Assembly (NCBI RefSeq): GCF_000972845.2
Contig: NC_040016.1
Coordinates: 4,856,701 to 4,920,700 of the forward strand
Length of the DNA: 64,000 bases
Origin: Larimichthys crocea
Lineage: Eukaryota; Chordata; Actinopteri; Sciaenidae
Direction: 5' to 3'
Of the stretch, positions 13,497 through 25,409 are shown piece by piece. Within the stretch, counting starts at the first letter, position 1; each line of letters opens with the position of its first letter. Below the pieces are notes generated by a model. The model was not told the DNA's origin and ran no database searches. It was given only the letters and a program-made list of their open reading frames with translations. The translations under genes and the position numbers were made by a program.

Positions 13497-14670
13497 TTAC
13501 TCTCTATCTGCAATAAGATTTTTTCTCTTTCGATATTCCTTAGCACACCAGTAAACTATTGTTCTAGCCTTTATCTTTCCCAATTCCAAAGTGGTGTTTA
13601 AATTTGACTTCAAGCCGTTTTCCATTCCATATAAACCTGAAATGTTTTTATCCCACATTCTAAGTTGTTTGTCTGGTATATAGTGCCTAGTTGAGAGCTT
13701 CTTCATGTCCAGTGGAAGGACTGCGTATCTCTCAATATCACTCCTAATGTCCTGATCCAATCTTTTATAATTGGTTTAGTTGGTATAGTTCACCAATTTC
13801 TGTGGTAAAGAGATACTAAGGTATTTCATATTTTTGGATGAGTAATAGTTGAATGTCAATATGCTAGCTAAGCTCAATTTATACCCTGAATAGAAACTTT
13901 CAACTGCCCGATAAACATAGGAAAGCATGTATCTGGGTTCTATTACAGTACATCATCAGAAATCAGCCCAAAGATTGATCGTGGATTGCTCTAATGTAAT
14001 ACTGTCAGTCAGACTGCAATTTATTTTTATTGTCACGTTCGGTCATTGATAAAGTGTTTTAATAAACTGAATGGCTTAATCATTTTGTTTAAGTTTTTCA
14101 AGCATCTGATACAGAAATGTCCATCCAACACTATCAAATGCCTTCTCTGACTCAAGACTTATTTTATTTTTTTTTAGCTTTATTCTGTCTGTACAGAGAC
14201 AGCTTGAAGAGTGACAGGAATGTGGGGAGAGAGAGAAAGATAGGGAATGACATGCGGGAAAGAGCCACAGGTCAGATTCAAACCCTGGGCTGCCACGGAA
14301 AGGACTGGGCAGTTGCTCTACCAACTGAGCTAAACGACACCCCTCTGCCTCGAGACTTACTATGGCTGCACTGATCTTATCACGTTTTACAGGGTTAATG
14401 ATATGAAGTGTTCGTCTTGTCTTGTGTTTGGTGTCCTCTAATAAAACCGGTCATATCTTCATCTATGATATCCAATTTGTTTGTGATTTACATTCAGTAC
14501 TTATATTGATCTGTAGCACTAGTGAGTCACACTGCTCTTTCCCTTAGGGATCACTGATATTATGGCTTTGTTCCAAGGTGGTGGGAGTTCACCATAGTTA
14601 AGGGTATAATTAACTGAAGATTCAAGTAATGGTATTAGCTGTTCACTGAGCATTTTATACTATTCTGATC
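13497..14670 (-). mobile_element. decayed L1/Tx1-like LINE ORF2 (reverse transcriptase) fragment
   Basis: On the minus strand, broken reading frames line up in order with an L1-clade reverse transcriptase. At about 14660-14560 there is LSEQLIPLLES, then LPPPWNKAIISVIPKG. At about 14455-14400 there is DEDMTGFIRGHQTQDK, near the conserved TGF.KGR block. At about 14370-14090, interrupted by a SINE, there is LHIINPVKRDKIS, then SLESEKAFDSVGWTFLY, the RT motif preceding the catalytic region. At 13750-13500 there is DIRSDIERYAVLPLDM and WDKNISGLYG, like the region after the RT in L1 proteins. Several stops, and the part that should hold the catalytic FADD-type motif is lost, so it cannot be active. 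The clade is inferred from these motifs. Confidence 0.8.
14162..14348 (-). mobile_element. tRNA-derived SINE inserted in the LINE fragment
   Basis: Read on the minus strand, the element starts close to 14348 with a tRNA-like head: TTAGCTCAGTTGG at 14333-14321 is a near-perfect RNA polymerase III A box. A B-box-like GGTTTGAATC follows at 14284-14275. The body runs through purine-rich sequence to CAGAATAAAGCT and an A-rich tail (14155-14175). It is flanked by an 11-bp direct repeat, CTCAAGACTTA at 14151-14161 and CTCGAGACTTA at 14349-14359, with one mismatch, which is the expected target-site duplication. The duplicated sequence belongs to the host LINE, so the SINE inserted into an already present LINE copy. 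This type of SINE is common in percomorph fish; I do not give a family name. Confidence 0.85.
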
Positions 14671-14980
14671 GTAGAGTGTCACTGCTATGCAGGCAAAGGT
14701 ATTCTTAAAACCTGAAGATAGAAACTGAAGGTTAGTCTGTGCTTGCTGCTTCTGGAAATTAAGTTGGATTGGGATTCAGTAAGAGTGAAACAATAAAGAT
14801 GTGGACCATACAACCAAAACAATGCGCTATAAGACACTAAGATGCTCTGTAGAGCTGAGGGCAGCGGCAGGGTTAGAATGATCTGTGGGTTTCTAACTAT
14901 GAGTGATTTTTTTCAAATTACAGTTATCCATTCTATTGTAAATACTCATTTTCATTCAAGTAGCAGCTCAGTTTTATGGT

Positions 14981-14993
14981 GGGGGGGGGGGGG
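14981..14993. repeat. poly-G run (13)
   Basis: Thirteen consecutive G residues, unusual in this AT-rich intron and prone to length errors in sequencing. Confidence 0.95.
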
Positions 14994-15358
14994 AAACTTT
15001 AAACTTCTCTAGATGTGTAATTAGATGATGCACACTTTAATTTGATTATATAAAGTACAATCTTTACAATTAAGAAATAAATTAAACTAAATGAAACATT
15101 GACATCAGTAAGAGCAGTAGATCAAAATAATATTTATGTACTTGCTGCACATCAGAACATTAAGAAGCCAAGCTGTAAAATGTATGTACAGGATGTTATG
15201 ACAGAGATCTGTAGGCTGGTGTTAACTTTGCAACAAAGTGACATTATTCACCAAATGACTCTTCTAAAAGAGCAACTTCTGAATGATAAAAAGCTTTATG
15301 TGAATTAATGATAGACCAGTCACAACACTAACAAATGACAAGAACAGTCCGGAGCCTC

Positions 15359-15398
15359 TAACGTTGAATCATCTACTGGAGCTGATGATTCAACGTTA
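15359..15398. repeat. perfect 15-bp inverted repeat (hairpin)
   Basis: taacgttgaatcatc at 15359-15373 is perfectly complementary to gatgattcaacgtta at 15384-15398, with a 10-nt loop. An outer CAGTCC/GGACTG pair (about 15345-15350 and 15406-15411) at equal spacing extends the symmetry. It lies just upstream of the BEL/Pao-like remnant. Confidence 0.9.
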
Positions 15399-15449
15399 CA
15401 CTTTCTGGACTGCTCCAACACGAGGACGTGTACTGAAGACGGAGATGCA

Positions 15450-15690
15450 GTCAGGTTAAGTATTTGGAGACAGTACTTCATCATGAAAAAGTAAAGTATG
15501 TTGAACAAGATTAAAAGGAACTTTATTCCTGGAGACCTCGCTGTTATTGTGGATGTTTCAGCAACAAGAAACTCCTGGATTCTGGGACGCACTCTGAGGA
15601 TTGTGTCGAGAGAAAAGGGAGTGTCCTGATTTAAACCAGAACAAGACATGTCAACAAAGTCTGTCTGCTCCTTGAAGCTGAAAGATAAAC
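15450..15690 (+). mobile_element. BEL/Pao-like retrotransposon pol C-terminal remnant
   Basis: On the plus strand, broken frames read NKIKRNFIPGDLAVIVD, then SATRNSWILGRTLRIVS, REKGVS, and after a stop KSVCSLKL. This matches the order (K)RN..PGD.V.V.D....R..W.LGRV......GLVR.V.VKT......RP..KLC.L of the C-terminal domain that follows the integrase in BEL/Pao pol proteins. The fragment is short, contains stops, and has no flanking LTR that I can recognise. The family call is from motif memory and a protein search would settle it. Confidence 0.6.
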
Positions 15691-18600
15691 TCACTCTGAA
15701 TTTCTATCACAGGCAGAGGCTGCATATAGACTTGTATGAAGCTAAGCCAAGATGTAATGAGTAACTGATTGTATGAAGTAATGCCTATTGGCTCCATCAA
15801 TTGAACTGTGACTTCTGTCTAATAAGGAATTAGAGACCGAATGATAATTATGGTCCTTCTGATGGTTCGGGTTAATTAAATGATAATCTTTACCTGCTGT
15901 CAATTTCAAATGAAAATGCCTATGTTTATATCGTACAGACCAGTTATGAAGATTGGAGTCATTTAGTACAGAGCAGCTTTTGACTTCACCATTAACACAT
16001 ATAATGTGTTTATTGTTTATTGTCATTCAGATACTGTTACAGTAGTGGATTAATATGGAAACCACAGTATCACACATCAAACAACTGCAGCATTTAAAGA
16101 GCCTAAAACCAATTAAAACACACACTTCTGAGTCAAACTCCACATGTTTTCAGATTTTCACACTGTTAACATCTGACAAAACACTCAGACATCTTGTAAC
16201 TTCTGACCTTAATGTCACGACTTTGCTATATTTGAGACTTTCTTCCTGGTGAGGATAAAATCCTGTGTAACCTACAGTGTGATAAGCTGAAAACTCATCT
16301 AACTTTCCATGCAGTCATGTATTAGTGTACTGCATAAAGTTTGAAAGAAATTTTAACTAAAGCATTTGGTTATCCAACATCTGAAACTTAGACTAGCCAA
16401 TGAATGAATAACAACTCCCTGACAATTAATTATGTGCTACTAAACATGAGATGATTTGAGGGAGTAGTTTATAAAGCATTTTGTGGATGCTGGGTTGAGT
16501 GGGAGCTTATTTTGTTGTTGTTTGTCTTGCAGTATCCGTCACAGCCTCTTTCAGAAGTGAGGGGATGTCAGAAACTGGGCTGGGGGAATAAGTCATTGAT
16601 GTGAAAGCAATTTTGGGGGTGAAGAACTCTGTTAAGCATTACATTTACATACATTTCCTCTTGAATAATGTAATATAATGGTGTACATTTTGTCCTACTA
16701 CCTCATGTACCCACATGTTGGTGGAAACACACACATAATGTATACGTGTACACATAAACTAGACACAATGGACACAATAGATTCCAATACACAAGAGATG
16801 CAATAAAACTGCAAGCGGATCCAAAAAAAAAACATATTACAAGCTCATTACAAGCTGTAATGAAATACTCTGCGATATGAGGTTGTAAATAAACCACTGT
16901 GTTTTCATTTTGGGTACTGAGCAAACAGAAGTACAGACATTACAATGTCACTGAGCTAACTTGTTCCCTCCCACACGCACACATATATATATAAAAATAT
17001 ATATCACATATAATTTAGCAGCTCAGCACAGTAAAACAAAAACAAAAAACAAGAAAAAGCCACATACTTCTGTTCCTAAACTAAGCGTTGAGCTTTTTCT
17101 GCCAAAGTGTGGAAAGTTAACTCGACCATTAGGTTTTGTTTGTGTGCTTCTGTTTACTTTTGATAAAAATCCCTCCAAATGAGGAGCCCACAGCCATTCT
17201 GACAGTGACACATTCAACACTACAGTGTACCGTATTATATTACCAACCGTAATGGGCTATTCAAAATAATGAGGTGAACCAAATCATACTGAGATGCACT
17301 CTAATATGCCGGTTCACCTATTCACCTTAAGACCTTTATTTTTCTACAGGAATGGGAATGTATGATATAGTTTATATATTACAGATATCATTACAGTTTC
17401 ATTTAACTCTGTGGAAAGAGGTGCATGCGAGAGTAAAGGGAACAGCAAACACAGATATGTCTCTTTAGTCTTTCCCTTGACTGTGGAATCACATAATATT
17501 AAAACAACCGTCCACAATGTGCTCAATTATTTCCAGTCATATTATTCGTTTTCTTGTCCTAACCGTGGGTCATAGAGGAAGCCAGTGTTTGAGGCCTGGT
17601 TAAATGAAAAGAGGGTCTTTTCTCTCCCATATTCAGACTGCTTTCCATCAGTTTTGCCTCATTGGCCCCAGTGTAGGTGCTGCAGGAGACGGTTGAGATG
17701 AGAATGCCACAAATGGCCTGAAACTAATGTTGGCCTCCCTCACCCTGTAGATTTACAGCACTCTCCAAAGACTTTTTCTTTTTTTTCTTTTCTTTTTTTC
17801 TCCTCTCAATCTCAACCTGTCCCCTTTTCTCCCTTTTCCATCTCCCACCCTCACTCATTTTCAGAAACTGAAAAGGACTATTTTTTGCCTCTACCTCAGT
17901 ATCCATTTAACTAAAGCTGTTTTTCAACCTCCCCATTTCCACTGCACTTAGATCTGTCATGTCAACTAATTTGACAGCGAGATCTTGGAAGCATATTCCA
18001 TTTGAGCACAATGGTAAATCAATGGCATCAAAGCTGCACCACTTGCAGTTCTTCATGACTGAACTGCACACATCAAGGTGAAAATGACCAGCAGTGAAAT
18101 GGTGCTCTTGTACACTGTTAGCGTGTGTGTGTGTATGTGAGAGCGAGAAAGAGAGCATTTTTCTTTGTTTTGAGGAAATGAAAGTAGCTTTCAGAAGCTG
18201 GACCAGAATATTGCGATCTGAGCTAAAGTTCTGTGCTGATGACAGCGGCACTGGATCATAACCTATAATAGCACCATAAATATATAATCCAATGACAATA
18301 AAAAAATAAATGAAAGCTTATTATTCTCTCGAAATTATTATGCACAATTAAATCAGCAAGGACTTTGTTTTATATATGGATTTGGCCGTGATTAATCAAA
18401 TATCCTACAGCAGCACAGCATCACCAGCCTCTCATTGTACTTCTGTGTCATGCTGGCAGCTTTTCTCACTGCATCAAAGAGAAAAAACACACTCCTCTCT
18501 GGGTGTGTCATTTGCATCATTTGATGCTTGAAAAGCTGTAATTACACTCTGAGGGTTAATTGGTCTTTTTAAACCTCACGAACCTGACTGTGTGAAGGCT

Positions 18601-20973
18601 TGAGTACAGAAACACAGGTGAAGAAAACTCAAAGAGTTTCCACAGCCCAGGAGAGTTTGTGTGTCATGAAATGAAGTGTATATGCATTAAAGGTTGTTCA
18701 CTTCTGGGACTGGCAAAATACCAGCTGAAACACCATCTACAATGTGTTCTTGTACACTATATGCAAACTGCATGTTTCCAGATGTTCCTTTACACACACT
18801 GCATTGCAAATGCAGACACACCAACACTCAACCCAACCTCAACATTCACATGGCCACACGCACAAAAGAAGCCCTTGAGGTTTAATCCCACCATCTAAAA
18901 CCGACTTGTGAAAAGGGGATAAAGGAGGGTCCATGTCTCCAGCGGGTCAACACAATTTGGTGCCTTCCCTGACACTCCATGGCCCTGCTGTGTGTGTTTT
19001 TGTGTGAGGGTGAGTGCTTCCATGCTTTGGTGGAAAATCTGCCCTCTTGCCGACACATTGGTGAAAGGCGATTTCCGTAATCCGGGAGTGTAAGCCTCGC
19101 TGTACAAATGGGCGTAAGGGACCGTGTGTGTGTGTGTGTGTGTCAGAAATGCCAGCAGAAAGCTGCACGTCTGTCTGGGTGTCTGATAAGAAGCATCGAG
19201 TGAGAAGAGTTTAGGGCAACAGCACAGAGCTGAGTGTATGATGCCTCCACGGGAAAGTACTTTTCCTTATTTTTAATATTCGCTGTAATATGCAGTGGTT
19301 GTCTGTAAGAACTATAGACTGTGACTGGTAGCTGAACTGCAGGATGAAGTGAAATCCTTTTGCATCCTGACATCAGACACATACTGTATGCACTTTAACA
19401 GGTATTAACAGAAGAATGTGGGCCCCACATGCATACATCAGACACAAACATCTTTCTACAGTATCGTTCTATTTTTAGAATATGGCAGAAAAATGGAAAT
19501 GGAAAAACAAGACCACATCCAATATAAAATGTTATTTATTTAGCTTGTAAGTCAAATTTACTAAAAATAAATTAGTTTTTGACATGTACACTTTTCAGTT
19601 TAAAATATGTTCATCATTTCTTTTAATGACCAGTTTAGTTTAGTACTATACATTTTATTTTTTCAGCTTTGACATTTCTTGATCATTTCTATGACCCTGT
19701 AATTTTATAATTTATTTCAAATTTTAAATCTGCTTTAGGGTTATAAACTAAATGACTGCTGACTATAATTCCTGATGAATAATGACAACTGTGTACTATA
19801 ACTAATGTATATGAGTGACAGCTATGGTGCTATTTGAGGACCTTTAAAATGCTACGGGTAAATTGTGTTTTTTTCTTTGCTGCTCTCTTCATGAGAAACT
19901 GACAGAACTAATCATATTCAAGTCAATTAAGTGTGTCTTCATCTAGGGAAGTCTTACTTAACTCAATTTTCACAATTACTATAATTAAAAGAAAACTATG
20001 TTTATGCACGGCTTTATGGCAAACATGCATATTTCTTTCAGTCATGAGTATGAATGAACGTTTCATGTAACATTTACATTTCCAACGTGATTTTGGTCAG
20101 ATGTCATCACCCTGTCTCTCATTCATCTGTTCCTGTCTCTTTATGGTGTTACACTCAAAACCCAAACTAAATCATTTAAGCGAGCAGAAAGAAGATTGAC
20201 AATATTTTCATCTTTTGTGTGCTTAGTATTTAATGTGCAACTTTGCATAAGCTAAACTATGCATGCAACTGTATTACTCTAAGTAAATGCATACTAGTTC
20301 CTCCACTGTAAACTGAAATTAGCTGAAATCATTAGCATCCATCACAACAAATATAAATAAAAATTATGTTAAACTGCTTTGTTTGTTGCTGCTGGCTTCA
20401 TCAAATGGCCTGCTTTCAAAAGCATTTCTTTAACAAACATTACTCTCAGTTTGGGGATTCTATGGGCTCCCCAAACTCACAACAATATGGCTGTCGTGAT
20501 CGCCAGTGGAATCTACAAAGGGATGTACTGTGATGTGAAAACCAGTCTACCAGCTATATTAACAGGAGGAGAGACGCTACTGAGAGAGAATACTCCAGAG
20601 TAATCTTAAGTTCTGTTCTCTTGGGACCAAGCATGAAGTGCATATTTGTTGTGCTTTCCAGACGAGCTTCTTTTTTTTGGACAAATCATTTGGCATCATG
20701 GTTTAAATTGGAGACAAGAGCAGCACTTTTAGCCTGTTGGGTGTGCTTGATAGAAAATATCAGAATCTTGAGTTTCTTGGCCTCATGGTGATTGTAAGAG
20801 ACATTACTCTATATTCTCCACTCCCCCCTCTTCCCTGGCCTGAGTAAGTACCTGAAAATATAAGGGTTGGCTAGTTTTTCTTGGAAAGACACTATTTTTG
20901 TGGTGAACCAAAAACATTCTGCATCAGGAAAAGATATGTGGTATTTGGTGAAATGATACAAACTGCCACTCAC

Positions 20974-21156
20974 TCTGACAAGCATGTGGGGGAAGGGTCC
21001 TCGGGAGTTTTCAGGCACATTGATAGGCGGGATGACCCAGTCTCTCTTCTGTCGCCTCAGTCCATTGGCAGAGGAGCTTCTCTGATGTTTTCGAGAAAAC
21101 TTGATAACTCTGGGTTGGGAATCCCAGACTCTTGACAGCATTTCTTCAATGCCAAC
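20974..21156 (-). CDS. cdh4: cdh4 coding exon 4: end of prodomain, furin site, start of EC1
   Basis: Sixty-one codons, phase 0 at both ends. Residues 1-33 are the variable prodomain linker ([15 protein letters not shown], then [13 protein letters not shown]). Residues 34-38, RRQKR, are the proprotein-convertase (furin) site. The mature protein starts at DWVIPPI; its second residue, Trp2, is the residue that classical cadherins swap between partners in the adhesive strand dimer. [11 protein letters not shown] follows, with the Glu that binds calcium at the EC1-EC2 junction. The acceptor is very strong (tttttcttttcag, then GTTGGC) and the donor is AGA followed by gtgagt. The linker motif HQ...ANGLRR ahead of the cleavage site matches human CDH4 as I recall it and not CDH2, and is the main reason for choosing cdh4. 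INVPEN also fits. No frameshift or stop is present. Confidence 0.95.
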
Positions 21157-23184
21157 CTGAAAAGAAAAACACATCATATCATGCCACATCTCTCACTGAA
21201 TAACCTGTGCATGTTATAATTTGAAGAATGCTATTTTGTCACGACAGGTTGGAAGATGAACGTATAAAGCGCTGAAAAAGACAAGTTTCCCACTCTGCTA
21301 AAATTGAAACTAAAATACTGGGTGTCAAGCTAACAATAAACCCATTTTGGGAGAGTGACAGAGAGTCAAACACAAAGAAATATAAACACTTTTCTGAATG
21401 CTGCTTCATCATATTTCATGAGGCCCTTGGCAAGACAAACACAGCCTGCCTGAGGCCTCAGCTTCTGCCTAAGAAAGCCAGACCACCCCCAGGCTACATG
21501 GCTGGGTTTTGTCCACTGAGGTGCACCTGTGCTGCATCCCCGCATAGACTTCCCAGGACAATATTATTTCTGCCTGTCCTCTCAGGTCAAAACAGGTGCT
21601 GATAAAATACCATCAATACCTAATAACAATAACGGGGTGCATAGGAGATGCAGCAATCATTTATAAGACGAGCAAATCAAAATGTCACACACGTTGATGA
21701 GACATTAAAAACACGCCATGGTAGGTTAGTTCAGATGTCTGCAGTACTTTTTGTTGTTGAGGTAGCTTTGAACATCATATAAGACCACAGGTTTATAGGC
21801 AACTCCTATAGGAATGTATGGGTGTAGATTCAACCCCTCCAGCTATAGCTGCAGAGAGAAGATTGTGTTCTTACTCATTTTGCCTGGTGAAATAAGGGTT
21901 AGAAGACTGAGTGTTTTTCCCCCCGATCCTCCATGGTGTCCTCCTGTGTAAGATGGTTGTATTGCTGTAATCCACCTAATCCTATTGTTGTCTCTGCGCC
22001 CTGTGTACACACACACACTCACTGGCAGTGTGCTGCTGTCACCTGAAGCACAGTGGAAATCCGCCTGTTCATCCCGCCTGGAACACACACCACGAAGTCA
22101 TACAGGCGAGGGCACACGTGCACACGAGCAACCACGGATGGATGATGCCATGCCAAACGCAGGCCGGCAGTTCACCATATCAACATACACCTGCTTTGCA
22201 GACTGTAAGCTACACCTGAGCAAACGCAGCGTATATTTTTCATCTTTTGTTTTAACTTCACACATTCACAGCTCAGAGCTCTGGATAGCCACGGGTTGAG
22301 GGTTTAGCTGGGCAGGAGGCTGACGTAGAGGGAGCAGGGCAACTGGGTGGATGGTTAGAGGACAGAAAGAGGAACGAGGGGACCAGATGTGTTTCCAAGA
22401 TAAGATAACTCTCGTTCCAGCGCCACTCATCCAAAACACTCACAGGTACCAACTGGCACGGGGGAGACAGGGTGCTGCCAGCCCCCTCCACGGGCAGCAG
22501 GTGGAATTAGTCTCTGTCTGTGAATGTGTGTGTGTTTCTGTGGCCGTGTGCATATTTGCAGATGCTCATTTGAAACAAACAAAAAACAAGGGAAAACAAA
22601 CAAGCGTGTGGAAAAACAAACAAACATGCAACAGAGGAAACAAGCCTCTCTCTGGCAGATCACAATGAATCATCAGGACGCTCTATGTTCATTCATGTGG
22701 AGAGTTATACTGTAACATATATGATACTGCTGCTTTGGCAGGCATTGTGCTGCTACATGATAAAGTCCTTGTCTGTCTTATCGGCAGAAAAACACAATGC
22801 CTGAATAGTTGCTCTGTACGCCAATCAGCCTGCTGCTGAAGACAGCCCATCAGGCCTGACCATAACGAAGCTGAAGCATGCGATTGGTCGTTTCCCAACA
22901 TTCCTTTGGAAATGTTGCCAAAATAGAAATGAAGAAGAGAGACGGTCCGGCAGAGAGACAGACTCTGATACATAATGAAAGGCAGAGGTTCTTTATTGTA
23001 AGTCTGCTTGTGGATGATATCAGTGCAGAGGCTGCATGTGACTGTCAGTTTCAAACAGCATGGCAGATGACAGGCTGTTGGCATTGTGACAACAGCAGAG
23101 ATAAAGGGAAAAAAGAAAAACTGGAACAAGGTCTCTATGGGCCGCCAGGAAGCTAGGTGCTTATTAGGGTTTGGAAGTTTTTGT

Positions 23185-23187
<3 letters not shown>

Positions 23188-23229
<42 letters not shown>
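23188..23229. repeat. (GT)n microsatellite
   Basis: About twenty uninterrupted TG dinucleotides, in cdh4 intron 3. Confidence 0.97.
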
Positions 23230-23231
<2 letters not shown>

Positions 23232-24571
23232 TGTGTTCAGTTATGCTCGTGTGCTCATAATGGGAACTCATGTGTGCGGGCCTTGATGCAAGCATGTGTG
23301 TGCATGCAAAAAAAAAATGTGTAAAAATAATGCATGAACATATGTGCAAGTGTATTTGTCCCAGGGTGTGTATGTGCACAAACACATGACAGGGACTCAG
23401 TTAGCGTGTCCCTGAAACCCAGAGGCAACCAGGGCCAGCTGGCAGCTCTCTGCTCCCAGGCAGCCTGCACATTGCTGGGACATTCTTTAGGCCTGCAGCC
23501 CCCGAGCCCTGGAGCTGACATCTGGAGGTTATCAGTCTGACAAACAGGCAGAACAATACAATAAGAGTGTGTGCTCTTTGCCCATTCTCAGTTCAGTGTG
23601 GCTCTGAAAACATTTGATTCAGGTCTTTTGCTCTTGTGCTGGAATTCCCTTTGCTGGTTCACTATGATAAAAAAAAAGTTATCACAGTGCTATTCCTCAG
23701 TAAGGACAGTGTTCTCTCATGAGATCTTTACAAAACTAAAGTAAAGAAAAATAACATTTAAATCCAACTTTATAAAAAATATTTTATAGCTGCTATTTGT
23801 CTGTTAAGACTTGCAGCTTCCACTGTGGATTGTCAACATAATCAGGCTATAATCACAAAGTTAAAGCAGGAAAAGCGCCACCATCCAACCCTGTCGGTGC
23901 AGCTTTTTGTGACCAGTCGACCTTCCAGGGACCTACGTTGCACCCTGCTGCTGGCCTTCGCTGTAATCTACCTTGAACAGGTGACGCCGTCTGGGGAGTG
24001 TGTGGTTAAAATGCAAATCAAATAAGCACTAAAACCCGCTACGGCAACCAGTCGGCTCCAAATCCAGTGGTGCATAACTGATGGGCTCTAAGCTGGTGGA
24101 GAAGGCAAACCAATGTGCCATGAAATCAGTACGAGTTGGAGAGCACTCAACGAGAGGCCCTACCTGTGTGAGGTGTGATAACCTGAGTACATAAACACAA
24201 TGGAAAGGGCTCTCAGGCCAGAGATGCTCTACACTTCAATTGCTATGGTATTGTACACCGGAAAATTAAATACTAAAATGAGCTGGTCGATCATGGAGCA
24301 CATTCCAAGTATGCTAATTTCTGCTACTAGAACAGCGCAGTGAGAAACTCAACCAGTTGTTAAAAGTAAATCAGTGTACTCTCACTGGTGCTATACAACA
24401 AAGCAAGCATAACAACAGAAGAAATCCACGGTATATTCTGTGTTGAAACCAAATCATCTGAGTAGAAATGAAGTGAGCATCCAATTTACAGCAGCATCTC
24501 TCTCTACACATCATCCGTGTCTACACAAAGCGAGTGAACAAAATGATCTGTCTGTCTTTTAATCGCCATTG

Positions 24572-24613
24572 GGAAGAAGAGGATATCCTGAGCTGTTTAT
24601 ATCCTCTTCTGCC
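24572..24613. repeat. 15-bp inverted repeat, one mismatch
   Basis: ggaagaagaggatat (24572-24586) pairs with atatcctcttctgcc (24599-24613) except for one position, with a 12-nt loop. Confidence 0.9.
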
Positions 24614-25359
24614 ATTGCCATGTTGATAGTGCAGAGATAGGTTGCGGTTAGGCGATGCGATTATGATTACCTCTTTTCTAAAATAACTATTGACTTACAG
24701 AACAAAGAGATGGGCTCAGATAACAACTACTCACCTCTGTGTGTGTTTACCGAACTGGAAAAGAAAAGGAGCGACACAGTTCACAAAACACTGCACTGCA
24801 CACAAATATTACTAATAAGTTTAAACTTCCATTCCCAGAAATCATGTAAAGTCATTGCACTAAAGTGCACACAGGACACTCCTGTTAAATGACTTACTGA
24901 CATCTCTGGTTTACAATGTTGTATATCAAAGGAAAACAAATATGGGACAGTTTAGCTTTCTATCTCACTGCTGCTGCTGTTTTGGATCTTACCTCTAAAA
25001 GTGTCCAAACTCAAACCCGCAAGTTCATTTTTGCAAACAAATTCAAATTTACAGAATCTCATTTAGAGCAGATGGGACTCTCTTCTCTATGAGCGCCACT
25101 TTGTGATGAAATTAGGGCCAAATATATTACACACCACAGACACAGACACACATTTAGTTCTACTTGTTATAATGCACCGGACAATTCACATACATGTTCA
25201 CACAAGAATGAGCTGTAATCACTTCAGTGATGACTTTTTACTACCTGTCTACATTTAAATTCACTACCTGCAAAACTAATGACATTCCCCTCCGCTTCAA
25301 CTAGAAGCACATGTCAAATGTTGGCATGGTAACATTATCATGTTAACATTATCATGTTA

Positions 25360-25409
25360 GCCATGAAATCTAGCTGTTAATTTATCAATTAACAGCTAGA
25401 TTTCACGGC
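25360..25409. repeat. 23-bp inverted repeat, one mismatch, 4-nt loop
   Basis: The arm 25360-25382 pairs with 25387-25409 at 22 of 23 positions, around the loop TATC; the inner part of the left arm is atctagctgttaatt. Directly before it the string aacattatcatgtta occurs twice (about 25331-25345 and 25345-25359). Confidence 0.93.

Larger units (their letters stand above)
2043..20973 (-). other. cdh4: cdh4 intron 4 (18.9 kb)
   Basis: A GT-AG intron bounded by gtgagt (after the furin-site exon) and tccccag (before the EC1 exon). No coding sequence of the host gene was seen inside. Dispersed repeats lie at about 2960-3330, 4105-4330, 7198-7362, 11978-12330, 12931-13467, 13497-14670 (with a SINE inside it) and 15450-15690. 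The intervals 4331-7197, 7363-11977 and 15700-20970 look like plain intron: A/T-rich, with short GT, pyrimidine and purine runs (for example 17762-17860) and nothing I can name. Confidence 0.85.

Noticed and set aside
14162..14348. tRNA gene on the minus strand
   Set aside because: The A box is near perfect, but the cloverleaf is not maintained and a long non-tRNA body with A-rich tail and target duplication follows, so it is a SINE.
15320..15694. 124-codon open frame on the minus strand
   Set aside because: It is the antisense shadow of the BEL/Pao-like remnant, whose family motifs read on the plus strand.
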